From NCBI RefSeq assembly GCF_011067135.1, contig NZ_JAAMOW010000004.1, positions 402,505 to 466,504 on the forward strand: DNA of 64,000 bases. The letters are read 5' to 3'. This document shows, one piece after another, positions 49,757-58,943 of this stretch; position 1 is the stretch's first letter; every line of letters begins with the position of its first letter. The DNA is from Solimonas terrae. GTDB lineage: Bacteria > Pseudomonadota > Gammaproteobacteria > Nevskiales > Nevskiaceae. The notes below the pieces were generated by a model. The model was not told the DNA's origin. It made no database searches and saw only the letters and a program-made list of their open reading frames with translations. The position numbers were made by a program, and so were the translations under genes.

Positions 49757-52700
49757 CCCGGCGCCTCGGCGCTCGCCGCCGAAAGGTCCGGTGGCAGCAG
49801 CTTGTACATCACCGGTGTGACCAGGCGGCCGATCAGCGTCGAACTGATCAGGCCGCCGATGATCACCAGGGCCATGGGCGAGTACAGCGGCGAGTTCTGC
49901 AGGGCGAGCGGCAGCAGGCCGCCGATCGCGGTCACCGAGGTCAGCAGGATCGGCAGGAAGCGGATCTCGCCGGCCTCGGCGATCGCTTCGTCGAGCGGCT
50001 TGCCCTGCAGACGCAACTGGTTGGTGAAATCGACCAGCAGGATCGAATTCTTGATCTCGATGCCGATCAGTGCGATGAAGCCGACCATTGCCGTGAAGCT
50101 CAGCGAGTAGCCACAGAGATAGAGCAGGACGATGCCGCCGGTGACGCCGAGCGGAATCACGCCGGCGACGATCAGCGTGCTGCGGAAGCTGCCGAACTCC
50201 AGCACCAGTATCGCCATGATGCCGAACACCGCGACGATGATTGCGGTGCCGAAGCCGGCGAAGCTGTCCTTGCGTGCGTCCACTTCGCCGCCCGCCTCGT
50301 AGCGATACGCCGGCGGCCAGTCCATCTTCGCCAGCTTGCCGAGCAGATTGTTCGTCACTGCCTCGGTGTTGTAGCCGGTTTCGGTATAGGCCGAGATCGA
50401 CACGGCGCGTTCGCGATTGCGCCGGTAGATGCGCGGCGGCGATTCGCTGAGCTTCAGCGTGGCCAGTTCTGCCAGCGGCACCTGTGCGCCGCCGGCGGAC
50501 GCCACGTGCAGGCCCTCGAGTGTCGACAGTGTCGGCCGCGTCTGCATCGCGGCGCGCAGCATGATCGGATACTTGTCGCCGTCCGGCTCGTGAAAATCGC
50601 CGGCCGACAGCCCAGCCACGGCCAAGCGCACCGTGCGGTCGAGATCCAGCACCGGTACGCCCAGCAGGCCGGCCTTGGCAGTGTCGATGTCGAGCTGCAG
50701 ATCGACGCGCGAGCGTCGCAGCGGATTGCTGATGTTGCGTACGCCCGGTGTCGCGCGCATCAGGGTCTCGATGCGCGCGGCCATGTCGCGCAGGGTGTCG
50801 AGGTCGGGTCCGATCACGCGCAGCGCGATCGGCGCCTCGATCGGCGGCCCGTTCTCGAATTCCTTGACGACGATCTCGGCGCCGGGAATCGCATCGAAGC
50901 GTTGCCGCAGGCGATCGAGCAGGGCCGGCGTCAACCGGGGGTCGAAAGCCTTGAGCTGGACGAAGATTTCCGCATAGTTGCTGGCGTCCTCGTGCGGAAA
51001 CTCGTTGTAGTAGATGCGCGGATTGCCGTGCCCCAGGTTCGACAGCAGGTGTTTGATCTCGGGCTGCCGATCGAGCACCTGCTCGACCTCGTCCAGCACC
51101 TCGCCGGTGCGCGTCAGGCTGCTGCCGTTCGGCGTCGTGATGTCGATCAGGAATTGCGGCGTGTCGGCGTGCGGGAACAATGACAGGCCCATCTGCGGCA
51201 CCAGCGCGAAACTCAGGCCGAAGGCCAGCGCCGACAACCCGACCGTCAAGCGCGGGTGTGCGAGCGCGCGCCGCAGCCAGGGCGCGTAGACGCCGTGAAT
51301 CAGGCGCATCAGCAGGCGCAAGGCCGCGTTGCCATCCTCCGTGGCATCGCGCGGCAACACCCGTGACGCGAGAAACGGAATGATCGACAACGACACCAGC
51401 AGCGATGCCGACACCGTGAACACGACGGCCAGCGGCATTGAACGGATGAACTTGCCGGCATTGCCCGGCAGCGCCAGCAGCGGCACGAACGCAAACAGCA
51501 GGGTCGCGGTGCAACCGAGCACGGCCAGCGAGATCTGCCGGGTCGCGCGCATCGCCGCTTCGTCCGGCGTATGACCCATGCGCAGGAATCGCGCGATGTT
51601 CTCGGTGACGACGATGGAGTCGTCGACCAGCAGGCCGAGGGCGATGACGAAGCCGGCGATCGACAGCTGGTTCAGCGAAAAGCCCGCGAAATACAGGGCC
51701 GCAAGGCCGGTCAGCAGCGACAGCGGCAGCGACACCATGACGATGCCGGCTGCGCGCAGGCCCAGCGGCAACAGCGTCAGCGCGACGAGGATGATCGCGA
51801 GCGTGAAATCGTGGCCGAGCCGATCGAGACGGCTCTTGACGTTGCGCGACTGATCGAAGCCGAGCTGCAGCGAGATGCCCGCGGGCAAGGTCTTCGCGAA
51901 GTCGGCGACGGCGCTGTCGATCTGTGCCTTGGTCTCGAAGATGTTGTGGCCGGTCTTCTGATTGGCAGTCACGTAGACCGCGCGTTCGCCGTCGAAGCGG
52001 GCGACATAGTCGAGCGGCCCCGAATCCCAGCGCACGGTCGCAACGTCGGCGACGTGGATGGCCTGCGCGCCGTTGCCCGCAATCACGGTATCCAGTACCT
52101 GCTGAACGCTGCGATAGGCGCCGCTGGTCTTGATGTTGAAGCGGCGGGCGCCGGCCTCGACTGCGCCGCCCGGAACATTGATGTTGTCGGCCTGGATGAC
52201 GCCCAGCACCTGGATCGGCGACAGATGCAGTTCGGCGAGGCGCTTGAGGTCGAGCTCGACACGCAGTTCGCGTTGCGGATAGGCCCAGGTTTCGGACTTC
52301 TTGACGCCGGGGATGCGTTCGAGCGCATCCTTCAGATCCTTGGCCGTGTCTTCCAGCGTCCGGTATGACGCCGTGTCCGACACCAGTGCGTACTGGACGA
52401 TGTTGACGTCGCCCGGATTGATCTTGTTGATCTCGATGCTGGCGACGCCGGATGGCAGCTTGCGTGCCACCGCGTCGATCTCGCGCGTCAGCTCGTCGTA
52501 ACGTTTCTCGGTATCGACGTAGGCCTCGAACTCGACGCGGACGATGCCGAGGCTGTCGTCGGCGGTCGAGATGAGTTCCTTGACGTCGTCCAGGGTGTGA
52601 ATCGCATCCTCGATCGGTTGCACGACCTGGTGTTCGATCTCCTGCGGATCGGCGCCGGGGTAGACCACGACGACCGAAAATGCCGATATCGGGAAATGCG

Positions 52701-52812
52701 GATCTTCGGTACGCGAAATCTTCAGCCAGGCCGAAATACCGAGCGCGCCGAGCAGCAGCGACGCGACCAGCATGAACGGCACGTTGCGGACCGCAAAGTC
52801 GGAGATGCGCAT
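49750..52812 (-). CDS. RND efflux pump inner-membrane permease
   Basis: A 1020-residue RND transporter (HAE-1/AcrB-like) with twelve membrane helices and two large periplasmic loops. The proton-relay pair is seen in 'GLLVDDSIVVTEN' (TM4, Asp-Asp), and 'YPGADPQEIEHQVVQPIED' opens the first porter subdomain. The start at 52812 places TM1 ('RNVPFMLVASLLLGALGISAWLKI', in parts) at the N-terminus. It is the last gene of tetR-tolC-MFP-RND; gaps are 13 bp or less. Substrates are unknown; antibiotics, solvents or bile-like lipids are typical. Confidence 0.96.
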   Translation of the reverse strand: MRISDFAVRNVPFMLVASLLLGALGISAWLKISRTEDPHFPISAFSVVVVYPGADPQEIEHQVVQPIEDAIHTLDDVKELISTADDSLGIVRVEFEAYVDTEKRYDELTREIDAVARKLPSGVASIEINKINPGDVNIVQYALVSDTASYRTLEDTAKDLKDALERIPGVKKSETWAYPQRELRVELDLKRLAELHLSPIQVLGVIQADNINVPGGAVEAGARRFNIKTSGAYRSVQQVLDTVIAGNGAQAIHVADVATVRWDSGPLDYVARFDGERAVYVTANQKTGHNIFETKAQIDSAVADFAKTLPAGISLQLGFDQSRNVKSRLDRLGHDFTLAIILVALTLLPLGLRAAGIVMVSLPLSLLTGLAALYFAGFSLNQLSIAGFVIALGLLVDDSIVVTENIARFLRMGHTPDEAAMRATRQISLAVLGCTATLLFAFVPLLALPGNAGKFIRSMPLAVVFTVSASLLVSLSIIPFLASRVLPRDATEDGNAALRLLMRLIHGVYAPWLRRALAHPRLTVGLSALAFGLSFALVPQMGLSLFPHADTPQFLIDITTPNGSSLTRTGEVLDEVEQVLDRQPEIKHLLSNLGHGNPRIYYNEFPHEDASNYAEIFVQLKAFDPRLTPALLDRLRQRFDAIPGAEIVVKEFENGPPIEAPIALRVIGPDLDTLRDMAARIETLMRATPGVRNISNPLRRSRVDLQLDIDTAKAGLLGVPVLDLDRTVRLAVAGLSAGDFHEPDGDKYPIMLRAAMQTRPTLSTLEGLHVASAGGAQVPLAELATLKLSESPPRIYRRNRERAVSISAYTETGYNTEAVTNNLLGKLAKMDWPPAYRYEAGGEVDARKDSFAGFGTAIIVAVFGIMAILVLEFGSFRSTLIVAGVIPLGVTGGIVLLYLCGYSLSFTAMVGFIALIGIEIKNSILLVDFTNQLRLQGKPLDEAIAEAGEIRFLPILLTSVTAIGGLLPLALQNSPLYSPMALVIIGGLISSTLIGRLVTPVMYKLLPPDLSAASAEAPGY

Positions 52813-52825
52813 GGAGATCGCTGCG

Positions 52826-53869
52826 CTATTCGACGACGCGCACAGTGTCGCCGTCGGCGAGATAGGCGGCGCCGTCGGTGACCACGCGCGTGTCGGCCGG
52901 CAAGGCATCGACCAGCGCGGCGCGATCGTCGGCGACGAATGCGACGGCGACGGTCTGGCGGTGCACGACATCGCCGTGCAGCGTGAAGATCGTCATCGCG
53001 CGCTGATCGCCCTCGACCAGTGCCGTCAGCGGCAGATAGCTGCGTGTTGCGCCAGCGCCGCGAGCCACGATGCTGGCGGTGCCGACCAGGCCGCTCGGCA
53101 GGCTCTTCGGTGCATTCGGGTCGTCGGCGATTTCCAGTTCGACGGCAAACGTGCCATTGCGCGGATCGGCGCCGTGACCGATCTCGATCACCGTGGCATC
53201 GAAGCGTCGCTGCGGGTAGGCGTCGAAGCGCACCGTCGCGTGATCGCCGAGCTGCACGCGCACGATGTCGCGATCGGCGAGCCCGAGCTTGAGCACGTGC
53301 CCGGAATTCGACTGGCTGAGGCTCAGTACCGGTTGGCCCGGCGCGACCGTCTCGCCCGGTTCCACCATGCGCCGCAGCACGACGCCGTCACCGGGCGCGA
53401 CGATCTGCGCATGACCGCGGTTGTACTCGGCGGCGTCGAGCTGCGCACGCGCGACGGTGGCGGCCGTGCCGAGATCATCGAGCTGCTCGCGCGTGATCAC
53501 GTCCTCCGCAAACAGTTTCCTGCCGCGCGCCAGGTCGCGCGTCGACTTCTCGTACGAAGCCTGCGCCTGCGCCAGCCCGGCGTCGATTTCCGCGAGTTCG
53601 ACCTGCGCGAGCACTTGCCCGGCATGCACGGTGTCGCCGCTGCGAACCGCAACGCTGTGCACGACGCCGCCGGTCTTGAAGCCGAGCTGCACTTCGTCTC
53701 GCGTCGCCAGCAAGCCGGTCGCGACGATCGGCGCTTCGGCCGGCCCTTGCACGACCGTCACGGCGCGCACCGCGCGCGGGGGCGGCGTGGTGTCGGCCGT
53801 TGCGGTCTGCCGATGGCAGGCGCCGGTGACGAGCAGCAGGCATGGCAGCAGAACGCGGGCGATATTCAT
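52826..53869 (-). CDS. Periplasmic adaptor lipoprotein (MFP) of the RND pump
   Basis: A 347-residue HlyD/AcrA-like adaptor. It has a lipoprotein signal with T-G-A-C (Cys18). Domains in order are membrane-proximal strands, a split lipoyl domain ('GGVVHSVAVRSGDTVHAGQVLAQV' in parts, then 'IVAPGDGVVLRRMVEPGETV'), a coiled-coil hairpin (about residues 95-150) and a beta barrel. It links the RND permease to the TolC-like channel. The start is 2 bp from the upstream TolC-like stop. Confidence 0.94.
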   Translation of the reverse strand: MNIARVLLPCLLLVTGACHRQTATADTTPPPRAVRAVTVVQGPAEAPIVATGLLATRDEVQLGFKTGGVVHSVAVRSGDTVHAGQVLAQVELAEIDAGLAQAQASYEKSTRDLARGRKLFAEDVITREQLDDLGTAATVARAQLDAAEYNRGHAQIVAPGDGVVLRRMVEPGETVAPGQPVLSLSQSNSGHVLKLGLADRDIVRVQLGDHATVRFDAYPQRRFDATVIEIGHGADPRNGTFAVELEIADDPNAPKSLPSGLVGTASIVARGAGATRSYLPLTALVEGDQRAMTIFTLHGDVVHRQTVAVAFVADDRAALVDALPADTRVVTDGAAYLADGDTVRVVE

Positions 53870-53870
53870 G

Positions 53871-55301
53871 TCAGGGAGCCGTCAGGTCGTCGGGCAGGGC
53901 GTAGCTCGCATTCGCCAGCTCCAGCTCGGCGGCGCGATCGAAGGCATCGCAGCGAGCGATTGCCAGACTCAGCCGCGCCTCGCGCAAATTGCGTTCGGCG
54001 TCGAGAAATTCGATCTGCGACAGCGCCGCGGCGTCGCGTTTGCGTTCGGCAATGCGAAAACCTTCCTCGGCCGCCGCGACGCGTGCCTGACCGGTGGCGA
54101 CCGCGCGCAGGGCGGTGGCAAGGTCTTCGTCGGCTGCGCGCCGCGCCAGCTCCAGCTGCTGCAGCAGGTCGTCATGCCGGGCCTGCAGTTCCGCCGTCTG
54201 CGCGCGCGCCTGCGCGCGCTGCGCGCTGCGACTGCCGGCGTCCCACAGCTGCCAGCGCAGCACCAGCGATACCGTGTCGAAGTCCGAACCGGAATCGAAG
54301 CGATAGTCCTCGCCCTGCACGCCGTAGTCGGCGGCAATGCCGAGCGTCGGCAGGCTCGCGTCGCGAGCCGCCCGTTCGCCGGCCCTGGCGGCAACCAGGC
54401 TCCGTTCGACTTGCCGCAGTTCGGGTCGGCTGTGTGTTGGCACTGCACGCCGCTGCGGCAGGCTCAGCGATTCCGGTGTCGGGAGCTGCAGCGGCGCATC
54501 GAGCGGCTGTGCGCGGAGCATGTTGAGCAGGCGCTTCGCCTGCGCCGTCTGCGCCCGCGCGGCGTCGAGCTGTTGTTCGGCATTCAGGTGTTCGGCGTCG
54601 GCGCGCAGCACGCGATCGCGGGTTGCCTTGCCGGCGTCGACCAGTGACTGTGAAACGCGTACGTTCTCCGCCAGCAGCTGTTCGCTGGCTTCGAGGATGC
54701 CGGCCGCGGCGTTCGACTCGACAGCGGCGTAGTACGCACGCTTGAGTTCCCGTACCAGCGTGCGTGCGTAGGCTTCGCGTTCGGCGCGGCTGGCGCCGGC
54801 CAGCGCGCGCTTGGCGTCGACATTCGCCCAGACCTGCGGGGCGAACAGCGGCGCCGTCAGCGACAGTTTGGTTTCCTGTTCGTGCGCTCGCAGAAAGGCG
54901 ATGCTCTGGTTCGAGATGTTCGGGAATTGCGGCGCCTGTCCCTGGGCTTCGAGCATCTGGTTGAGGGTGTCGTAGACCGGGTTCAGGAGGTCGCCGGTCG
55001 GGATGTCGATCGTGCGGCCACCGTCGGAACGCGTGTAACGCGCGTTGAGACTGAGCTCCGGCCACTCCTGCGCGCGCGCTGCGTCCACGTCCGCATCGCT
55101 GGCGCGCACGCTCGCGGCGCGCGCGGCCAGCGCCGGATTCGCGCGCAGGGCCTGGTCCAGATAGCTCTGCAGCACGACATCGTCGCCAGGTCCGCCAACG
55201 GCAACCACGACTGCGTGATCGGGCGGCGCCTGCAGCTGCGCCGGCGCCAGCGGCGACACGCAGAGCATCATCATCAGCAGCGGCAGCGGGTAGCGCTTCA
55301 T
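53871..55301 (-). CDS. TolC-like outer-membrane efflux protein
   Basis: A 476-residue precursor with a Sec signal (about 1-21). It has two repeated helical halves typical of the OMF family ('ANPALAARAASVRASDADVDAA' in parts; 'ELRQVERSLVAARAGERAARDASLP' in parts) and beta strands such as 'LSLNARYTRSDGG'. It forms the trimeric exit duct for the pump encoded downstream. Its ATG overlaps the tetR stop by 4 bp. Confidence 0.93.
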   Translation of the reverse strand: MKRYPLPLLMMMLCVSPLAPAQLQAPPDHAVVVAVGGPGDDVVLQSYLDQALRANPALAARAASVRASDADVDAARAQEWPELSLNARYTRSDGGRTIDIPTGDLLNPVYDTLNQMLEAQGQAPQFPNISNQSIAFLRAHEQETKLSLTAPLFAPQVWANVDAKRALAGASRAEREAYARTLVRELKRAYYAAVESNAAAGILEASEQLLAENVRVSQSLVDAGKATRDRVLRADAEHLNAEQQLDAARAQTAQAKRLLNMLRAQPLDAPLQLPTPESLSLPQRRAVPTHSRPELRQVERSLVAARAGERAARDASLPTLGIAADYGVQGEDYRFDSGSDFDTVSLVLRWQLWDAGSRSAQRAQARAQTAELQARHDDLLQQLELARRAADEDLATALRAVATGQARVAAAEEGFRIAERKRDAAALSQIEFLDAERNLREARLSLAIARCDAFDRAAELELANASYALPDDLTAP

Positions 55302-55960
55302 CCCGGTCTCTGCCTTTTCACGGCGGCCGGCCGCAGGCCGCGCATCGCCATTTCGATGGCGTGTTGCAGCAGATCGCCGGACGACAGGCCGACTTCTTCG
55401 AGAAACGCGCTCTTGGTCTGCGCAACCTGGATCGCGCCATGCGTGAAGCTCCACAGCGTCATCGCCAGCAGCATCGGCTTCGATGTCCTGCGAATCGAAC
55501 CGTCGCGCATGCCGATCCGCAGCGCCGCGATGGTCACATCGTGAACGGCGGCGCCGGCTTCCAGCACCGCGCGTTCGCTGGAACCGGCGGCAATGGTTTC
55601 CGGGCGATGGGCCTCGAAGCGTGACAGCGTTGCGAAATACAAGGGATGCCGCTCTGCGTAGCGCATGTAGGCCGCGCCGATCGCGGCGATCTTGGCGTCG
55701 CCGCGCGCAGTGGTTTCGGCGGCAGCGGCGAGTTCGTCGCGCAGCAGGCGCAGGGCGCGCAGGCAGACGGCAAACTGCAGTTCCGCCTTGCTGCCGAAGT
55801 ACAGATAGACGAGCGCCCGCGAAACGCGGGCCTTGCGCGCCACATCGTCCATTTTCGACGCGTCGAAGCCGTGACTCGCGAACACGGCTTCGGCGGCGTC
55901 GACGATCGCCTCGCGGCGCTGTTCCTTTTCGTCGTCGCGGCGTTGCCGGCTGTCGCTCAC
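55298..55960 (-). CDS. TetR-family repressor of the efflux operon
   Basis: A 220-residue TetR protein. The HTH spans about residues 15-62, with 'FASHGFDASKMDDVARKARVSRALVYLYFGSK' in overlapping pieces. It is the first gene of the operon tetR-tolC-MFP-RND, so derepression should raise its own level with the pump. A perfect inverted repeat lies exactly between its -35 and -10. The ligand is unknown. Confidence 0.95.
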   Translation of the reverse strand: MSDSRQRRDDEKEQRREAIVDAAEAVFASHGFDASKMDDVARKARVSRALVYLYFGSKAELQFAVCLRALRLLRDELAAAAETTARGDAKIAAIGAAYMRYAERHPLYFATLSRFEAHRPETIAAGSSERAVLEAGAAVHDVTIAALRIGMRDGSIRRTSKPMLLAMTLWSFTHGAIQVAQTKSAFLEEVGLSSGDLLQHAIEMAMRGLRPAAVKRQRPG

Positions 55961-55985
55961 GGTCTCCTCCCGATATGCACCGCCG

Positions 55986-56014
55986 ACTCTACTGACATCG
56001 TGTCAGTAATTCAA
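55986..56014 (-). promoter_or_regulatory. Promoter and TetR operator of the efflux operon
   Basis: On the minus strand, -35 TTGAAT (56014-56009) and -10 TAGAGT (55991-55986) are 17 bp apart. The spacer holds the perfect inverted repeat TACTGAC/GTCAGTA (55990-55996 and 56002-56008). A repressor there would block polymerase. Confidence 0.8.
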
Positions 56015-56061
56015 CAGTCGTATAAATCCGGTGCGGGAAATGGCAGTGGGCGTGTCCCGGA

Positions 56062-56763
56062 TCAGTCGGGCCGGCTGAGGCGTTCGGCGATGATGCGGGC
56101 GACCTGCGGGTTGAATGGCAGGCCGAAGTGGCTGCCGCTGACCTCGATGTTCTCGACGTTCGGCGCCGGATCCTCGAGACACGCGCGCCAGGCGACGATG
56201 CCGTCGGTTTTCGTGTAGATCGCCGTGCACGGCACCGGCGGCGCCGTGATGCGGCGCGCGAAAGCGTCGAGATCGGTCTTCGGCGCCTTGCCGCCGTTGG
56301 CGAGCCGTACCAGCGGCAGCATGTTGTTGGCATCCGGATCGCGATTGATCGGGCTGCCGAGCGTGATGACGCGGCGCACGTATTGCGGCCGGTGCCGGGC
56401 GATCTCGCGTGCAAAGACGCCGCCGAGGCTCCAGCCGACCAGCGTGACCCCGCCCTTGTCGGCGTGCAACGTCTGCAACTGCGTGTTCAAGGCGTCACGA
56501 ACACCGCGGCGCATGCCGAGATTGCGACCGAGTCCCCAGCCGTGGCTTGCATAGCCGAGGCCGCTCAGAAGATGCCGTAACGCCGCGGTCGCCGTGTCCG
56601 TTGCGCCGAAGCCGGGAATCACGATCAGCGGCTGCGCATGGCCACGTGGCAGTTCGTGTCGCAGACCGCGGATGGCCAGCGCAAAGCGCGCCATTTCGAG
56701 GCCGATCCGGCCTTCGAGCAGCAACAGCGATGCGGCGGGCGCCGGCAGTTTTTCGATGGGCAT
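56062..56763 (-). CDS. Alpha/beta hydrolase (lipase-like, cytoplasmic or peripheral)
   Basis: A 233-residue alpha/beta hydrolase. 'PLIVIPGFGATDTAT' is the oxyanion strand, the elbow G-W-S-L-G-G gives Ser112, and 'TKTDGIVAW' and 'SGSHFGL' supply Asp and His. It resembles bacterial PGAP1/triacylglycerol-lipase-like proteins that act on long-chain esters. The ATG at 56763 has AAGGAA 9 nt upstream; a GTG two codons earlier is too close to that RBS. It is monocistronic, divergent from the acyl-CoA dehydrogenase gene. Confidence 0.86.
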   Translation of the reverse strand: MPIEKLPAPAASLLLLEGRIGLEMARFALAIRGLRHELPRGHAQPLIVIPGFGATDTATAALRHLLSGLGYASHGWGLGRNLGMRRGVRDALNTQLQTLHADKGGVTLVGWSLGGVFAREIARHRPQYVRRVITLGSPINRDPDANNMLPLVRLANGGKAPKTDLDAFARRITAPPVPCTAIYTKTDGIVAWRACLEDPAPNVENIEVSGSHFGLPFNPQVARIIAERLSRPD

Positions 56764-56866
56764 GAGCACGTGTTCCTTGAGAGCCGGCGGCAGCTTAGCG
56801 AAAGGGCGGGGTCGCGCCTATCGGGCTCGACGCTGCTTCGCGCCGACCGCTATCCTGCGGCCCGCA

Positions 56867-56886
56867 TTTGTCGTGACGACGACAAA
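56867..56886. promoter_or_regulatory. Palindromic operator upstream of the second acyl-CoA dehydrogenase
   Basis: Perfect 8-bp arms TTTGTCGT (56867-56874) and ACGACAAA (56879-56886) with a 4-nt centre, between a -10-like TATCCT (56851-56856) and the start codon at 56910. Its position downstream of the promoter suggests a repressor road-block. It differs from the palindrome at the paralogous gene (38818). Confidence 0.65.
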
Positions 56887-56909
56887 AAACAAAAAAATGG
56901 AGAAGCGCC

Positions 56910-58712
56910 GTGCCGCAGCTGATCGAGCGTCGTGATCTGGATTTCCTGTTGTACGAAGTCTTGCGCATCGAAGCGCTGACCCGCACGCCGCGCTTCGCGA
57001 TGCACGACCGCGCGAGCTTCGATGGCGTTCTCGACGCCGCGCAGAGAATTGCCGAGACGCAGTTCCTGCCGCATGCGGCCAGGCTCGACGCCAACGAGCC
57101 GCAGTTCGAGAACGGACGCGTACAGCTGATTCCGGAAGTGAAACAGGCGCTGACAGCGCTCATCGACGGCGGCTTTCTGGCGGCGTCGTTCCCGGAAAGC
57201 GACGGCGGCATGCAGTTGCCGTATACGCTGACCTCCGCTGCGATGGCCTGGTTCACCGCCGCCAATGCCGGCACTACCGGCTACGCGTTTCTGACGGCGG
57301 CGGCGGCCAATCTGCTGCGGGTTCACGGCACGCCGGAGCAGAGGATTCGCTATATGCAGCCGATGCTGGAGGGCCGCTGGTTCGGCACCATGTGTCTGTC
57401 GGAGCCGCAGGCCGGCTCTTCGCTCGGCGACATCCGCACGCGGGCAATCCGGCAGGCCGATGGCCGTTATCACCTGATCGGCAACAAGATGTGGATTTCC
57501 GGCGCCGATCAGGAGTTGTCGGAGAACATCGTGCATCTGGTGCTGGCGCGCATCGATGGTGCGCCGGCCGGGACCAAGGGCATTTCGCTGTTCATCGTGC
57601 CGAAGTATCGTGTGACCGGGAGCGGTGGGATCGGTGCACGCAACGGCGTGCATGTCGCCGGCCTGAACCACAAGATGGGATATCGCGGCACCGTCAACGC
57701 CGCGCTGAATTTCGGCGAGGGCGAGGCGGCGATCGGTGAGCTGGTCGGACAGGCGAATCACGGCCTGGCCTGCATGTTCCACATGATGAACGAAGCACGC
57801 ATCGGTGTCGGCATGGGCGCGACCGCGCTCGGCTACGCCGGCTACCGCTATTCGCTCGACTACGCCCGGCAGCGCCCGCAGGGGCGAGCGTTGTCGAACC
57901 GCGATCCGGCGAGCAGGCCGGTCCCGATCATCGAACATGCCGACGTGCGGCGCATGCTGCTGCAGCAGAAGGCGTATGTCGAAGGTGCGCTGGCCCTGTG
58001 CCTGTACTGCGCGCATCTGGTCGACGAACTGGCGACGGGCGGCGGCGAGGAGGCGCAGGCGCAAGCCTTGCAGCATCTGCTGGAAATCCTCACGCCGATC
58101 GCCAAAGCCTGGCCCAGCGACTATTGCCTGGAGGCGAACAAGCTGGCGATCCAGGTTCTGGGCGGTTACGGCTACACGCGCGACTACCCGGTCGAACGCC
58201 TGTATCGCGACAACCGTCTGAATCCGATACACGAAGGCACCAACGGCATTCAGGCGCTGGACCTGCTCGGCCGCAAGCTGCTGATCGCGCAGGGGGCGGC
58301 GTTTCGTCTCCTGTTGCAGCGCATCGCGGCGACGATCGCCGAGGCCGACGAACACGAATCGCTGCGCGAGTTTCGCGATGCGCTGAAGGCTGCGCTCGAC
58401 GTTGCCGCCGACGTCAGCATGCAGCTGGCCGCCATTGCGCAGCGCGGCGAGACCGAGCGCTTTCTCGCCAACGCCGCTGTCTATCTCGACATGCTGGGCC
58501 ACATCGTGATTGCGTGGATGTGGCTGCGCCAGGCGATCGTCGCACAAGCCGCGGTGGCGACCGCAAGCGAAGTGGACCGTCCGTTCTATGAGGGAAAGCT
58601 GCGCGCCTGTCGCTATTTCTATCGCTATGAATTGCCGAAGACGGTCGCGCAGGCGGCACTGCTGAAGCGCGCCGACGATACCTGCCTGACGATGCCGCTG
58701 GACGCGTTCTAG
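56910..58712 (+). CDS. Acyl-CoA dehydrogenase (PF12806-type), second paralogue
   Basis: A 600-residue flavoprotein closely similar to the one at 36977: both have 'AGTKGI' after 'HLVLAR', a C-[LM]-x-E-P-x-A-G block (here 'MCLSEPQAGSSLG') and 'HKMGYRGTVNAAL' near the substrate site, with 'GGYGYTRDYPVERLYRDNRL' at the FAD end. It should oxidise acyl-CoA; chain-length preference is unknown. The start is GTG at 56910, chosen because GGAG lies 7 nt upstream and the family's first helix 'RRDLDFLLYEVL' follows. It is followed by structured spacer DNA and dusB. Confidence 0.93.
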   Translation: MPQLIERRDLDFLLYEVLRIEALTRTPRFAMHDRASFDGVLDAAQRIAETQFLPHAARLDANEPQFENGRVQLIPEVKQALTALIDGGFLAASFPESDGGMQLPYTLTSAAMAWFTAANAGTTGYAFLTAAAANLLRVHGTPEQRIRYMQPMLEGRWFGTMCLSEPQAGSSLGDIRTRAIRQADGRYHLIGNKMWISGADQELSENIVHLVLARIDGAPAGTKGISLFIVPKYRVTGSGGIGARNGVHVAGLNHKMGYRGTVNAALNFGEGEAAIGELVGQANHGLACMFHMMNEARIGVGMGATALGYAGYRYSLDYARQRPQGRALSNRDPASRPVPIIEHADVRRMLLQQKAYVEGALALCLYCAHLVDELATGGGEEAQAQALQHLLEILTPIAKAWPSDYCLEANKLAIQVLGGYGYTRDYPVERLYRDNRLNPIHEGTNGIQALDLLGRKLLIAQGAAFRLLLQRIAATIAEADEHESLREFRDALKAALDVAADVSMQLAAIAQRGETERFLANAAVYLDMLGHIVIAWMWLRQAIVAQAAVATASEVDRPFYEGKLRACRYFYRYELPKTVAQAALLKRADDTCLTMPLDAF

Positions 58713-58726
58713 CTGCGCGGACAAAA

Positions 58727-58809
58727 AACGGCGGACCTTGCGGTCCGCCGTTCGGGGGAACGCCGTCTGGGGGTGTCCTGGGGGGAGACGGACGGCGTTG
58801 TTTCGGGGG
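58727..58809. repeat. Structured G-rich spacer: two hairpins with four G-tracts
   Basis: The first stem is perfect, 11 bp: AACGGCGGACC (58727-58737) and GGTCCGCCGTT (58742-58752). The second pairs AACGCCGTC (58759-58767) with GACGGCGTT (58791-58799). G-runs of five or six lie at 58754-58758, 58769-58773, 58780-58785 and 58805-58809, all on the plus strand. The first hairpin has a poly-A on its left and no T-run on its right, so it resembles a terminator only for the minus strand. Confidence 0.6.
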
Positions 58810-58943
58810 AGTGATTCCGAAGCGCGGCACGATACGGGATCGGCCACCCGACCGACAGCGAAATGATTTGAGCCAGCGATTCAGAATTTATGAACGCAGC
58901 GACGGTCTTCACGCCGCCGTCGCGATTCGGCGACAATGGGCCG

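Noticed and set aside
48731..51514. A 927-codon open frame on the minus strand spanning acr3 and the RND pump gene
   Set aside because: It is antisense to acr3 and lies in a different frame from the RND gene. Its translation is low-complexity Arg/Gln/His/Asp with no hydrophobic core.
56850..58847. A 665-codon minus-strand frame over the second acyl-CoA dehydrogenase
   Set aside because: It is a composition-driven shadow, antisense to a well-supported gene.
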